From Xenorhabdus poinarii G6 (GTDB taxonomy: Bacteria; Pseudomonadota; Gammaproteobacteria; Enterobacterales; Enterobacteriaceae): DNA of 64,000 nt. The translations under genes and the position numbers were made by a program. Below the pieces are notes generated by a model. The model worked only from the letters and a program-made list of their open reading frames with translations, searched no databases and was not told where the DNA came from. The DNA is taken from contig NZ_FO704551.1 in assembly GCF_000968175.1 (NCBI RefSeq), positions 1,178,001 to 1,242,000 on the forward strand, given 5' to 3'. Below, piece after piece: positions 51,037-61,003 of the stretch; positions within the stretch are counted from its first letter, which is position 1; every line of letters begins with the position of its first letter.

Positions 51037-51266
51037 CATTGCTCCTTTTTGATAAAGCTCATAACTTAACAGTAGACTTATTACCTAAATGCGCAAATCT
51101 TTACTAACTTTATGATGACAAAAGAGGTGGTTCTTGTTTTGAAAAAATAATCCTAGCTATACTACAGGAAGAATTTGGTGACGGGAAATAGCGATATGGC
51201 TATACAGCAAAAATGAGGCAAAAATTTTTATCCGGTATGCTGTAAAATCCCGTCTTTCAGAGGGGG

Positions 51267-51863
51267 TCAACGAATCAGTATGCCGCGTTTTGCATAGAAT
51301 TGGTCAAAAATAGTGGTGGGCATGTTGACATTCACCTGGCTTACGCTGTTGTCACCGGACGGATTATGGAAGGTTATTTCTTCGGGAGTTGCCTGAGTCA
51401 CAAGTACCAAATGCCCTCCTTTCTTTTCCGGGAACTGTGTTGGCCACCGGATACTGGGGTGAACAGAAGCAATATACAAACTGCGCTGAGTCAATAATTC
51501 ATGTATTTTCCCTGCGCTCACACCAATCTCTATTTGCGAAGAAATGCCAAATTGTTCAGATAACATTGAAACAACAGGTGCATAAATCATTCCCTTTATA
51601 TGTTCTCCCTCGACTTGATAAGCACCATACCCAATCGCCATTTTGGTCAGTGTCAACAAGGGATAAGTGATTCCTGTGCGAGCGGCAAGTATCATCTTAA
51701 GACAAGCCATCCCACAAATATGGTTTGCCCATGTTGCATATTCCTCGGGAGAGTTAGCACCGGACTGTTGCCACAACGGATCGTCAACAAGAAAAAACCG
51801 ATGGTGAATAATGTCAGCAGCTAAATGGCATGACTCCCACTGCGAAAAATAGGGTACTTTCAT
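51267..51863 (-). CDS. C39-like papain-fold peptidase
   Basis: A 198-residue protein with the pattern of the Peptidase_C39-like family: MKVPYFSQWES at the start, catalytic Cys in NHICGMACLKMIL (about residue 50), His in KKGGHLVLVTQATPEEI (about 165), and Asp/Asn in FHNPSGD. No signal peptide or membrane helix and no ABC-transporter domain, so it is not a bacteriocin exporter. The frame is open far upstream into the GGDEF gene; the start at 51863 is chosen because GGAG stands five bases before it and the conserved N-terminus begins there. It lies 40 bp downstream of the yfiN-like gene and is probably in the same operon. The target is unknown. Confidence 0.75.
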   Translation of the reverse strand: MKVPYFSQWESCHLAADIIHHRFFLVDDPLWQQSGANSPEEYATWANHICGMACLKMILAARTGITYPLLTLTKMAIGYGAYQVEGEHIKGMIYAPVVSMLSEQFGISSQIEIGVSAGKIHELLTQRSLYIASVHPSIRWPTQFPEKKGGHLVLVTQATPEEITFHNPSGDNSVSQVNVNMPTTIFDQFYAKRGILIR

Positions 51864-51903
51864 CATTTCTCCATAATCATAAGTAAAATATAACGATTTA
51901 TTC

Positions 51904-53172
51904 TCATAGTGAGTTCCTTGACAGGTAATTGAGTTTTGGTTTTGTTGTATCCGCGGAATGCCAGCCACCGCCTCGTTGTTTAATGTGGTACATTGCGGCA
52001 TCCGCTTCAGACAGAAGCTGTTCTGCCGTGAGATCACCGTTAGATAATGCGATGCCGATACTGAGCGTAATACGCAGAGGTTGACCCGAGGGAAGGAGAA
52101 TGGGGGTATCCATGGCATGGATGATGTTTTTTGCGATGCGTTCTGCATCTTCCAAATTGGCAGAAGGCAACAGAATGGCGAACTCATCTCCACCAAGCCG
52201 GGCAACGGTATCTGTTTTTCTTACCCTTCTTTTTAACGTCGCGGCGATGGTGACCAGCACGTGATCGCCAGCCGCATGACCATACACATCGTTGACATAT
52301 TTCAGCCTGTTACCATCAATAAATAAAATCGCCGCACTTTGACGCATGAATTTATCATTCATAACAGTAGCAAGAACCCGTTCAAACGTTGCTCGATTGG
52401 GTAAACCTGTCAGGGAATCATGTTGTGCCTGCCAGGTTAAAAGGGCTTTTTCTGTTTGCAGGTGATATTGCCATTCTTCCAATTCTTCCAGCAGATGATT
52501 AAAAACCTGGCTCAATTCATGCAATTCAGCAATACGAGCCGAGGGGACACGTCGTGAAAATGCCCGCCGTTGCCGGACATCGTGGGCAACGGTCGTAATA
52601 TTCTGCAACGCTCTGACGATGCCATCGTGCATACGCAGAGAAAGATAAAGGGAAATGACGGCACTGAACAGCAGACAGGCAAACAGCACCAATAGTGCCT
52701 GATAAATAAATTGGATGATGTGGTCGCTGTTGCCAATGAGCCAGACTGATCCGACTTTTTGTTGATGGTGATAAACCGGCAGAATCAAAGGTTCAGGAAA
52801 AAGCCAGCGATCAACCAATTTTTTAAAATTACGGGTACGGGGCGCTGGCGTAGCTTGCCAGCTTGCCAGTAGTTGCTGTTTGGCATCAAAAATTTTAGCT
52901 TCTGTAAATCCCTCATGAACTGCAATCATGGCTAATATTTCGTTTGCTGCGGTTTTATCCTGAAAAACCACCGCGGCTTGTGCGGTATGGGCAATGGTTG
53001 TCGAGATAAGCTTTAAGTTACTTTCGGCATATTTCTGCATAGCAAGTAATGCCAGTAAAGATAAGAATATGCCGACGACGGATAGCATAATAAACGTAAT
53101 CAACAGATGAATGCGGTGAAAAGCCTGACGTAGGGTAGGGCGCGGTAGCACCCGTGAATAACGTTTTTTCAT
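51904..53172 (-). CDS. yfiN: YfiN/DgcN-type membrane diguanylate cyclase
   Basis: A 422-residue inner-membrane GGDEF protein that makes c-di-GMP. One helix lies at about 24-45, then a periplasmic CHASE8-like region to about 155, a second helix (about 158-180), a HAMP-like stretch (about 183-240), and GGDEF from about 250. HDSLTGLPNRA opens the cyclase domain; ARLGGDEFAIL is the active site; RKTD five residues before it is a complete inhibitory I-site. In E. coli and Pseudomonas, YfiN is held inactive by periplasmic YfiR. Here the preceding gene is a shortened YfiR, ending 5 bp before. Synthesis by this enzyme would activate the adjacent hms system (HmsR/HmsS are c-di-GMP-dependent in relatives). 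Confidence 0.88.
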   Translation of the reverse strand: MKKRYSRVLPRPTLRQAFHRIHLLITFIMLSVVGIFLSLLALLAMQKYAESNLKLISTTIAHTAQAAVVFQDKTAANEILAMIAVHEGFTEAKIFDAKQQLLASWQATPAPRTRNFKKLVDRWLFPEPLILPVYHHQQKVGSVWLIGNSDHIIQFIYQALLVLFACLLFSAVISLYLSLRMHDGIVRALQNITTVAHDVRQRRAFSRRVPSARIAELHELSQVFNHLLEELEEWQYHLQTEKALLTWQAQHDSLTGLPNRATFERVLATVMNDKFMRQSAAILFIDGNRLKYVNDVYGHAAGDHVLVTIAATLKRRVRKTDTVARLGGDEFAILLPSANLEDAERIAKNIIHAMDTPILLPSGQPLRITLSIGIALSNGDLTAEQLLSEADAAMYHIKQRGGGWHSADTTKPKLNYLSRNSL

Positions 53173-53177
53173 ACGGA

Positions 53178-53552
53178 CTATTCCACCTTGCGTGCCAGTT
53201 GCAGAACATTCGGATGTACACGCACGCCGCTGCGTGTCAGCACATCGAGGTTCAGGCTAAAGGTTGCCTGAGTACGGTTAATATTGAGACAAAATGCACT
53301 GCCTATTTCACAGTGAGAGTTATTTTCCGCAATGGTAAGCAATGGCTTATCATTTTTTTGCTTAATCACTTGGTGTTGAAGTACAACATTTTCTTTATCA
53401 GGTTGTAATGTGTCAGACTGAGCCATTGCTGCTGAATTACATATTACGGTGATTAAGCACAAGGTGATGAGTACCCGTAAAAATAATCGGAAAATACAAG
53501 GTTTAAAAACGCGATGCCTATAACGATGATGACTCCGTTCAATTATTTGCAT
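53178..53552 (-). CDS. yfiR: Shortened YfiR-like periplasmic regulator
   Basis: A 124-residue protein with a signal peptide (hydrophobic 20-36, cleavage likely after SAAMA). The last ~55 residues match the C-terminus of YfiR well: PLLTIAENNSHCEIGSAFC, then LNLDVLTRSGVRVHPNVL. Full YfiR proteins have about 170-190 residues. The central part that holds the KN(V)RxxxxGIxSYTRWP-type region and the first disulfide pair is absent; in its place are about 20 residues after the signal peptide (QSDTLQPDKENVVLQHQVIK). Only the second Cys pair remains. The frame is open and intact. Whether this form can still repress YfiN is doubtful. It directly precedes yfiN. Confidence 0.75.
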   Translation of the reverse strand: MQIIERSHHRYRHRVFKPCIFRLFLRVLITLCLITVICNSAAMAQSDTLQPDKENVVLQHQVIKQKNDKPLLTIAENNSHCEIGSAFCLNINRTQATFSLNLDVLTRSGVRVHPNVLQLARKVE

Positions 53553-53740
53553 AACGCGTTCCAGTATTTGTCTTTTATAGGGTGTAAATAATAATATTTA
53601 GTTTATCTCCACTGCTTTTCCAGTGATCTCTTTCTTGCCGTTGCTTGGTATTTTAAAATTTATAGGGAAAATAATAACGTCAAGGTTATAAAATTATTTA
53701 CTAACAAAATGTGATAGTTTCAATTTAAATAAGCCACTTG

Positions 53741-54160
53741 TTATATTGAGGTATTTTCATTGATACCGATTATATGCCCATGATTATCATAAGTGATACT
53801 GGAAACCTTACTTTGTCTTAAGGTTTCCAATAATGCTTGTTCCAAAATAAAACTCTGCGCTATTTCAGCGTGAGTTAAGGCTGGCCGGTGACGACGACGT
53901 TCGATGCTAAATCGGTGTTGATTATATTTCGCCCAGCCAATAAGCAAAAGGGCATTAAATATCGCGATGGCAATATACAGGGCAATGGCATTCAGTTCTG
54001 AATTCAATGGGAAAGTCGATAATCTGGTATCATGATGTGAAAAAATCCATAATCCCAGCGTAAATAAATAGATAAAGCCGAGCCACGCCAATATTGTTAG
54101 CAAGCTATCAATCAAGCGCGGGATTCGCCTTTGTTCAGTCAAAATTAGGGGTTCTTTCAT
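53741..54160 (-). CDS. hmsS: PNAG biosynthesis protein HmsS/PgaD
   Basis: A 139-residue inner-membrane protein with two helices (about 22-42 and 60-80), similar in length to PgaD (137). It opens with [20 protein letters not shown], typical of the family. In E. coli PgaD binds PgaC and both sense c-di-GMP to stimulate poly-N-acetylglucosamine synthesis. Its ATG overlaps the hmsR stop (ATGA at 54157-54160). Confidence 0.9.
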   Translation of the reverse strand: MKEPLILTEQRRIPRLIDSLLTILAWLGFIYLFTLGLWIFSHHDTRLSTFPLNSELNAIALYIAIAIFNALLLIGWAKYNQHRFSIERRRHRPALTHAEIAQSFILEQALLETLRQSKVSSITYDNHGHIIGINENTSI

Positions 54161-55488
54161 GATTCAATTCTCTCTATTCCTCTATCAGGACTTTCCCAGC
54201 GAGCACGTTTTTTCCGTACTCTGAGCATGACTTTGGGAAAAGATATCAGGGTGGTAAATAGGCTTAGCATCCAATAGACCATCGGATACCAAATGATCCA
54301 AAAAAGCGATGAAGCGATATGTTTTTCATAGCGTCGTTCAATAATCAGGCTGACAGTAAACTGGATCAGGCAGGTTACAGCCAGCACCAATCCCGTATAG
54401 CCGGGGGGAAATAGGGTATAGACACGAATATTTTCCGGTAATGTGATAAACATGCCGAGGAAAAATAACAGCGTGGAAAGCGCAAAAGTAAATGACCAAA
54501 TAACCGAACAACAAAATTCAGCAAACAGTATCCACATGCGGCGATATTGCCACGACCATAACTTCCGTAGGTTTTTCAGGAACACTTCGGCACCACCTTG
54601 TGCCCAGCGTAACCGTTGCTTCCATAATCCCCTCAGCGTTTCAGGCATCAGGATCCAACAGAGGGCTCGGGGTTCGAAAAAGATAGACCAATGGCGTAAC
54701 TGGAGTTTCCAGCTCACATCGATATCTTCGGTGATCATGTCATTACTCCAATACCCTACATCGGCAAGCGCCTTGCGGTTAAAGGCGGCAACCACACCGG
54801 AGACGGTAAACACCTGACCGTAAACCCGCTGAGTGCGTTTGATCAGACCAATAATGGAAGAGAACTCACCGACTTGAACACGCCCAACCAAAGTCGATCG
54901 CGTGCGAACGCGAGGATTACCTGTCACCGCACCAACGCGGGGATGATCAATCATGGGTTTGACCAGCCAAACCGCAGCATCAGGATCCAATAGGGCATCG
55001 CCGTCAATGCAGACCAAATAATCGCTTTTAGCGGCGGCGGCACCCGCTTGCAGCGCGGTGGCTTTTCCCTGATTCTGCTTTAAATGTATGACCCGTAACG
55101 CCGGATGGTGTTTTGCCATCGCATTGAGTTCATCTGCGGTACTGTCGGTTGAACCATCATTGATGGCGATGACTTCGATGTTGGAATAGCGCTGATTCAA
55201 TGCGGCTAACAGGGTTTCGCGGACATTCGGCCCTTCGTTATAGCAAGGGATTAAAATTGAAATCAGCGGTTCACCCTCAAGCTGAGGGGCGGTTTTATCA
55301 GTAACTTTCCAGTGCCTTTCCCGATACAACCAGAAATAAATGCCGCCTGAGATCCAGATAGCTGACATAAACAATGGCCAGAAAAAGACAAAGTTCAGCA
55401 TAACTTCACCGGTAAAGGTGACGGCGATACCAAGAGGAATGCTCAATACCAGGCAGAGCACCATAAACGCAAGAATACGATCAATCAT
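54157..55488 (-). CDS. hmsR: Poly-N-acetylglucosamine synthase HmsR/PgaC
   Basis: A 443-residue processive family-2 glycosyltransferase in the inner membrane, using UDP-GlcNAc. Two N-terminal helices, a cytoplasmic catalytic domain (about 75-310) and about three C-terminal helices. Motifs: [33 protein letters not shown] (metal-binding DxD region), [12 protein letters not shown] (catalytic base) and [11 protein letters not shown] (QxxRW). Overlaps hmsF by 8 bp at its start and hmsS at its end, so the operon is tightly coupled. Confidence 0.96.
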   Translation of the reverse strand: MIDRILAFMVLCLVLSIPLGIAVTFTGEVMLNFVFFWPLFMSAIWISGGIYFWLYRERHWKVTDKTAPQLEGEPLISILIPCYNEGPNVRETLLAALNQRYSNIEVIAINDGSTDSTADELNAMAKHHPALRVIHLKQNQGKATALQAGAAAAKSDYLVCIDGDALLDPDAAVWLVKPMIDHPRVGAVTGNPRVRTRSTLVGRVQVGEFSSIIGLIKRTQRVYGQVFTVSGVVAAFNRKALADVGYWSNDMITEDIDVSWKLQLRHWSIFFEPRALCWILMPETLRGLWKQRLRWAQGGAEVFLKNLRKLWSWQYRRMWILFAEFCCSVIWSFTFALSTLLFFLGMFITLPENIRVYTLFPPGYTGLVLAVTCLIQFTVSLIIERRYEKHIASSLFWIIWYPMVYWMLSLFTTLISFPKVMLRVRKKRARWESPDRGIERIES

Positions 55489-57532
55489 TAAGTGGATACC
55501 ATTCAGGCGAAAGAACAGGGCGCACCTCGTTCATTTCGGGTTGATTATTGAGAAAGTCATCAGGGTAATATCCGAAACTCTGTGCACCATTGCGCTGTAA
55601 TTGACGCATCCATTCGGCTAACTGACTGCCGGGTATGGCCCTTTTATCCACCGGCTTGCGCCAATCTATCGATTGGAGTTCAAAAATCGTTTTATCCAGT
55701 GCCTGTGGTCGCTGTGCGACGGTCTTGACCAGACGGGATAACCACTGATTGCTTTTTGCCAGAGGCACATTTTCCATCAATGGCATAGCCATCGGAGCAA
55801 CCCAATCATAGTGAGTAAGGAAATCATCCAGATTTTGGGCAAACCACGCTTCGCTGTCTGGTTCCAGAATGGGCAGAGCAAAAATATTACGTGCCGTTTT
55901 TATCTGGTAACCGCGTATTGACTTCACTTCCTGAGTTAATTCATTCGTGAAATTAGTCAGATACTGGCTTTTGAAACGTGTCCAGCGGGCGAATTGTTGC
56001 GGATCTTGTCGAATTTCTGCAATTGAGGCCGGCAATCCTGCCGCCTGATACGCTTTGATAGCCTCTGCGCCGGCGTCTTCAAAATCAGACATCACGGCAT
56101 CATCGTGATACAAAATGCCTCGAAAAATGGCATGGGCTGCTAAGTCTTGATAAATCTCTTTGATTCTTTGCCGATTTTCCGCGTGATAGGGTGATAAGCG
56201 ACGATATTGAGTCGGGTTGATAAACAGCCTGTGATGACTTTCGTCGTAGCTCATCACCCGTGGCAGTGAGGGATCCAGCTCAAATGCCAGAACGGGCATC
56301 CAGGCATAAACATCAATGTTTAGGCGGCTTTGCAGTTGCCAGGCAACACGGTTAAACAGATCGGCACGCATCGGCAGCCAGCGATTCGGAAAGTAGAGTT
56401 CTCGTATGTTGCCGTCACCTTTGGGATCAGAAAATGCTTGCAGGAAAACCGTATTAACACGGAGATCGGCAATGCGTTGTACCAGTTGGTCAAGGTTGCT
56501 GGCCTGTTGAGCCGGATCACGATCATATACATAATCCAGGTCAATATGGGCAATCCGTAAAATCGGTTTATTCTGCACCTGAATGACGAGTTCGGCGAAC
56601 GATTCTAGCGAAGGGTTATGGGTAAGCAATATGCGGGGCACATTATCAAGATTGTTGACGTTCGCCAGCCCATTATCCAACGTTAATGCCATCTTGTAGC
56701 CGTAACGTTTGGCTATTTCCAGGGTAATACCGTTATCCATACCATAAGGCCACACCCAAACCTGAGGTTGCTTGCCGGTCGCCGCAATAATTTTTTGGGT
56801 GATAGTGGCAATATCTTTTTCCATCCGTTGGCGAAAGGCTTGCTCACTCTCATATTGGCCGGTGTTGGGATCGTAAATGCGAACGGCGGCGGCGGGTTCG
56901 GTATTGCCTTGTGGGTTAGCGATGGCGCCGTAATGATGTTGATAAGTATGCGAGCCAATTTCCACTAAACCGGATCGGGACATTTCGGCGATCTGTTCCC
57001 AGGTGGTGAAACGCTCCCGCGGGACTGGCAACCCCCCGAAATCAACGGGTTTTCCGGCGGGTGCATCAACCCAGAAACCAACGGGAGCCAGAATGGCAGG
57101 CCAGTTATAGGCTTTAAGCAATGGATATACGCGATGGTAAAAACTACTATAGCCGTCATCGAATGTCAGTAATACCGCTTTGGGTGGTAATGGTGTACCG
57201 CCCTGCCTGGCCGTGAGGATTTGATCGGCGGTAATCGGCTGATAACCATTCTCCCGCAACCAGGCAAATTGATCGTTCAGTGCACTGGTACGAACCGACA
57301 TAAAACGTTGATCGGCACCCTCATCTTCAACATCATGATAAGCCAGCACGACAAAACCATTTTTAGGCCACGGTTGTTCGTTCATAGAAAGAGGACGTTG
57401 TGCGGGGGGAACGAACTCTGGTTTTTCGGCGTATGCCATCCTGTTGAGTTGCGGAATAAAGAGAAGGAAAGTACACAGACAGATCAGTACTGCCGATATG
57501 ATCAATCGATGGCGAAATACATTGTGTGTCAT
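55481..57532 (-). CDS. hmsF: PNAG N-deacetylase/hydrolase HmsF/PgaB
   Basis: A 683-residue periplasmic two-domain protein. The N-terminal polysaccharide deacetylase (about 60-310) has [20 protein letters not shown] with the metal Asp, and [12 protein letters not shown] with the two metal His residues. The C-terminal glycoside hydrolase-like domain (about 320-680) has [14 protein letters not shown] and [17 protein letters not shown] with acidic catalytic candidates. In relatives it partly deacetylates PNAG for export. The N-terminus is a long signal sequence ending near MAYAEKPEF. Unlike E. coli PgaB, no lipobox cysteine is seen at the cleavage site, so it may not be lipidated. It precedes hmsR and follows hmsH. 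Confidence 0.94.
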   Translation of the reverse strand: MTHNVFRHRLIISAVLICLCTFLLFIPQLNRMAYAEKPEFVPPAQRPLSMNEQPWPKNGFVVLAYHDVEDEGADQRFMSVRTSALNDQFAWLRENGYQPITADQILTARQGGTPLPPKAVLLTFDDGYSSFYHRVYPLLKAYNWPAILAPVGFWVDAPAGKPVDFGGLPVPRERFTTWEQIAEMSRSGLVEIGSHTYQHHYGAIANPQGNTEPAAAVRIYDPNTGQYESEQAFRQRMEKDIATITQKIIAATGKQPQVWVWPYGMDNGITLEIAKRYGYKMALTLDNGLANVNNLDNVPRILLTHNPSLESFAELVIQVQNKPILRIAHIDLDYVYDRDPAQQASNLDQLVQRIADLRVNTVFLQAFSDPKGDGNIRELYFPNRWLPMRADLFNRVAWQLQSRLNIDVYAWMPVLAFELDPSLPRVMSYDESHHRLFINPTQYRRLSPYHAENRQRIKEIYQDLAAHAIFRGILYHDDAVMSDFEDAGAEAIKAYQAAGLPASIAEIRQDPQQFARWTRFKSQYLTNFTNELTQEVKSIRGYQIKTARNIFALPILEPDSEAWFAQNLDDFLTHYDWVAPMAMPLMENVPLAKSNQWLSRLVKTVAQRPQALDKTIFELQSIDWRKPVDKRAIPGSQLAEWMRQLQRNGAQSFGYYPDDFLNNQPEMNEVRPVLSPEWYPLND

Positions 57533-57541
57533 AAAAAACCT

Positions 57542-60082
57542 TTAGAAGCGATAAATTAAATCAAAAGTAGCTTGCAGATTACTTTCCCGTTTACCGTCGT
57601 AAGGACGTTTATCCAGTGTAAGCCTGACACCGGCATCAATGACGTCATTCCATGTAATCCGCTGACCATAGCCCGCCATCGTGATCAGGCCACTGCCGTA
57701 CCCTTGCTGCCAATATTGTCCAAGACCGGCGACGACCTGCTGACGCCAGACGGTTTGATAATGCCGATACATGATGTGGTCTGTTTCCAGTTCGGGCAGG
57801 AAGGTAAAGTCGCTTTTGGGATTGAAATAAGGCGTATTTTGCTGAGTGTTGTGAGATGCACTCAGTGTCAGTTTTGCATCAAGTTTGAGATACGCAGTGG
57901 CGTATAGACGTTGAAGACCGTCAAGACCATACTCAAAGCGATGATTACCCTCCGAGAAGAACAAGGGGGCAAAATTGGCAGTCCATTCACGGCTTTCGCT
58001 GTGTCGCCAGCGAGCATACATTTGTCCACCATTCGCGTGGATATTATTGCGCAAGGCGCGCAGAGGCGTTTTGCGTGCCAGGCGTTCAGCTGAGCCACCC
58101 AGACGCCATTGATCATTGAGATCATGCCATCCTTCAAGCCGCAGTCCCATTCTGCGGCCATAATGATGTGCAGAAATTTCCCCTTCCAGCCAAAAATCCC
58201 GCGATCGCCATTCCACACCGCCGCGCAAATGACGATCTATTCCCCGGCCTTCTGGAAACTGGCCGCGATGGTAACTTCCGCCAGCAAATAAACGCCAATT
58301 GGCGTTAAGCGGGGGGCTATAAAGTACTGACTCAATATCTGAACTACGTTCACCGCTTTTGGGATTGTCTGAATTAATGCCTTGATTGACGCTCATTCGC
58401 CACTCTGACATATGATGCACCTTGCGCAGCCGGTCAAAACGCTGAGCAAGCGTATCTTCTGGTACACGGGTAATCACATCATCGGCCAGCAAATCCATCT
58501 GCTGCCACTCTTGCAGATCACGGGCGGTATAACCTTGTTGAATTTCCAACATCAAATTACGGTGATCTAATCCTTCAATTTGTTTCAATTCATTTTCAGC
58601 CCGACGTGGCCAGCCGCGATCCAGCCAGATAGACGCCAAATCAATGCGTAATTTTTGATTGCCCGGCGCTGTGCGGGCTAAATGAGTAAAGCGTTTTTCT
58701 GCTTCGGCCAGATCTTCACGTAATCGTGCCGATTCAGCTAAAAGCTGTTGCCCCTGTAGCCAATCATTATTCGGAATCGGAATAGGGGAGCCGAAGACAC
58801 TGAGCATATAAGGGCTGCGTTGCTCAATATTAGTAGCCAGCTGTTGCGCTTCAGTTTGATGCTCACTTTCTACATCTGCATAAAAAAGAATCACATTATC
58901 CCCGGGGGCAATATCGGGTTGTGATATTTTTTCGGCTGACAAGGTTTGTTGATTGGGATCGTTTACCAGGGGAAGGTGTGTGGATGCCTTGTTCAGCGCC
59001 TGCAGAATACTCCGCGCGTTCTCTGGCTGGCGCAGATTCAGATAAGCGGCTGCAACCCATTTTTGGGCATACGCAGGAACCGGCAGCCCCTTTTTTTGCT
59101 CGGCCTGCTGTTGTAAGAGACGATATTCAGTGATGACGTCCGGCATTCGATGACGGGCAAGAAGGGCACCAAGCCGATCAATACGTGCTCTTTGATAATC
59201 GTGTTGGGCAGCGGCGAGATTATGCCATTGACTGAGCATACGCTCGTAGCGTGCCAATGCTCTATCTGCAATGTCAAAGCGCTCTTTTTCGCTACGGCTA
59301 GAAACCATTGACAAACGGACTAACTCCGCAGTGGCATCCGTTTCCAGCTTGCGCAACTGTTCGTCGGTTAATTGTGTGGCGAGTTGTTGCCCTAAATGCC
59401 ATGCCGCGCCACTGGCTCGATTGTTTTTCAGGCTAACCAGATAATCTTGCGTGACGTCTTTATTATCGGGAAACCGTTCATGTGCGATAGACAGCATTTG
59501 CAGGGCATCCCAGTGACGCGCCGCTGCCTGATCAACATAAGCCATCAGACGGTAATGGGTGGCGTTTGGCTGATAAGCCAGTAAATCTTTTGCTAAACGG
59601 CGAGCTTCCTTGTCTTGTTTGGCATCGGCGAGTGTCATGATAAGGCCGGCCTGAATATCATGTGATTGCTGATCCACGGTATTTTTTTTATCCAGCGCCA
59701 GCGCGGTACGCCACACCTGTATTGCTTGTGGCCATTGACGTTGATTACGATAGGCGCGCGCGACGGCCGAAATGCCCCTGGGGGGAAGATCCCTTGAACG
59801 ATAGCGTTGCCAGAGAGAAATGACTTCATCATCATAGCCAGCCCAACTAGCAACTTGTAACCAATCAGCAATTTGTGAAGAAGAAAGACGATGTTGTTTT
59901 TCTTCCTGACGAATATATTCGAGCATGGGATGCGTATTGCCCTGTCTGGCCTGGTGAATTAACGCATCGTAATTTGCTTGCGTGGATTCTGTTGTCATTA
60001 AACAGCTTAGCGATATGAATAACGATAACAGCTTATATCGATATCGATGAGAGCTTACCGGACGGAAATAAAGATATGACAC
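57542..60082 (-). CDS. hmsH: Outer-membrane PNAG export porin HmsH/PgaA
   Basis: An 846-residue outer-membrane protein. A signal peptide (about 1-36; LLSLFISLSCLMTTESTQA) is followed by a TPR-type helical region (about 40-530; repeated A...W..A...ALALDKKN and YLNLRQPENARSILQAL segments), then a beta-barrel (about 560-846) ending in the terminal Phe typical of Omp85-inserted barrels (ATFDLIYRF). First gene of hmsHFRS. The start codon is GTG (60080-60082), with AGGGGA four bases upstream. In Xenorhabdus nematophila hmsHFRS is reported to be needed for biofilm on Caenorhabditis elegans. Confidence 0.93.
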   Translation of the reverse strand: MSYLYFRPVSSHRYRYKLLSLFISLSCLMTTESTQANYDALIHQARQGNTHPMLEYIRQEEKQHRLSSSQIADWLQVASWAGYDDEVISLWQRYRSRDLPPRGISAVARAYRNQRQWPQAIQVWRTALALDKKNTVDQQSHDIQAGLIMTLADAKQDKEARRLAKDLLAYQPNATHYRLMAYVDQAAARHWDALQMLSIAHERFPDNKDVTQDYLVSLKNNRASGAAWHLGQQLATQLTDEQLRKLETDATAELVRLSMVSSRSEKERFDIADRALARYERMLSQWHNLAAAQHDYQRARIDRLGALLARHRMPDVITEYRLLQQQAEQKKGLPVPAYAQKWVAAAYLNLRQPENARSILQALNKASTHLPLVNDPNQQTLSAEKISQPDIAPGDNVILFYADVESEHQTEAQQLATNIEQRSPYMLSVFGSPIPIPNNDWLQGQQLLAESARLREDLAEAEKRFTHLARTAPGNQKLRIDLASIWLDRGWPRRAENELKQIEGLDHRNLMLEIQQGYTARDLQEWQQMDLLADDVITRVPEDTLAQRFDRLRKVHHMSEWRMSVNQGINSDNPKSGERSSDIESVLYSPPLNANWRLFAGGSYHRGQFPEGRGIDRHLRGGVEWRSRDFWLEGEISAHHYGRRMGLRLEGWHDLNDQWRLGGSAERLARKTPLRALRNNIHANGGQMYARWRHSESREWTANFAPLFFSEGNHRFEYGLDGLQRLYATAYLKLDAKLTLSASHNTQQNTPYFNPKSDFTFLPELETDHIMYRHYQTVWRQQVVAGLGQYWQQGYGSGLITMAGYGQRITWNDVIDAGVRLTLDKRPYDGKRESNLQATFDLIYRF

Positions 60083-61003
60083 ACTATCCCCTTTTTATAC
60101 TGCTTATCGGTTTTACAAATAGTATAACCAGACGGATTTTGACTTAATTTAGATTAAGGTGATTTTTTTCGTTATACATTTTTGAAGCGGCAAGATAATA
60201 CGTATTGTGTGAATTTATATCAATGAGAAAATATCTGAAAATAACCAAGGCTACGTTGTTCTTTTTTGTGACTATCATTTTTATCAATAATAAAACCAAT
60301 GATTTTATTGTGTTGTGATGAATTTAGTTGTTTTAAATCAGGTGATTATATTGATTTTTGCTGGTTATTAAACCGGTTTGAAAAATTAACGATAGGATTA
60401 TCAGAATGATCAATAAAAAATATTTTTTCTGAGTGTGAATGTTTTTCATCACTCTTTATTTCATGAAAATAATTATTTTCATATTAATAATATTTAAAAA
60501 TAGATAGTATTTATAAATAATAGCATTTAAAAGTAATAGTGTTTTAAAGTAATGATATCGGAATATCGTGATGGAACGAGTTATAAATACGGATTTGTTT
60601 GTGCTGTTTGCAGCCAACCGCGGCTGTTGCCGGTTAAGATCCAGTACAGGAATGGCCGAAAATAGAAAATAAGGCAGCAGAGTTGCGTACCTTATTAAAG
60701 GATAAGGTGTTATGTGTCACTCATATCTAATGACTGGAGTAATGGCTAAAAATAATATAAAAAATAAAATAAATAATAAATAATAAATAACCTATAAGCA
60801 GCGAGTGCATATACCATAATAAGGGTATTTTGACATATGATTGTATTTTTAATGTTCGTATTGTCTTTATGATTGCAATCTAAGATACTGTCAAATAAAT
60901 AGACGGATCGCATTTTACATTAAATTGTATACAGTTTGTTGTTGATAGTGGCATTTAAAAAATGTCAGCCTACCTTATATCAATAAAAAGGAAAAATTTA
61001 AAA
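60083..61003. other. Long AT-rich region between hmsH and the Ig-like gene
   Basis: About 920 bases with no convincing gene. Most is extremely AT-rich, with A/T runs such as ATAATAAATAATAAATAA near 60770. A GC-richer island at about 60560-60740 contains two small inverted repeats: CAGCC/GGCTG at about 60611-60626, and ACCTTAT/ATAAGGT at 60689-60708. A 23-codon frame starts at 60711 after AAGGTG but ends in low-complexity sequence. The hms promoter (minus) must lie in the left part; no motif could be fixed. Confidence 0.5.

Noticed and set aside
51864..52205. Upstream extension of the C39-like peptidase frame into the GGDEF gene
   Set aside because: The additional 114 residues overlap the conserved GGDEF coding sequence, lack protein-like content, and a good ribosome binding site sits before the internal ATG.
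60711..60782. A 23-codon frame after AAGGTG in the AT-rich region
   Set aside because: It ends in low-complexity Asn/Lys codons and has no recognisable content.
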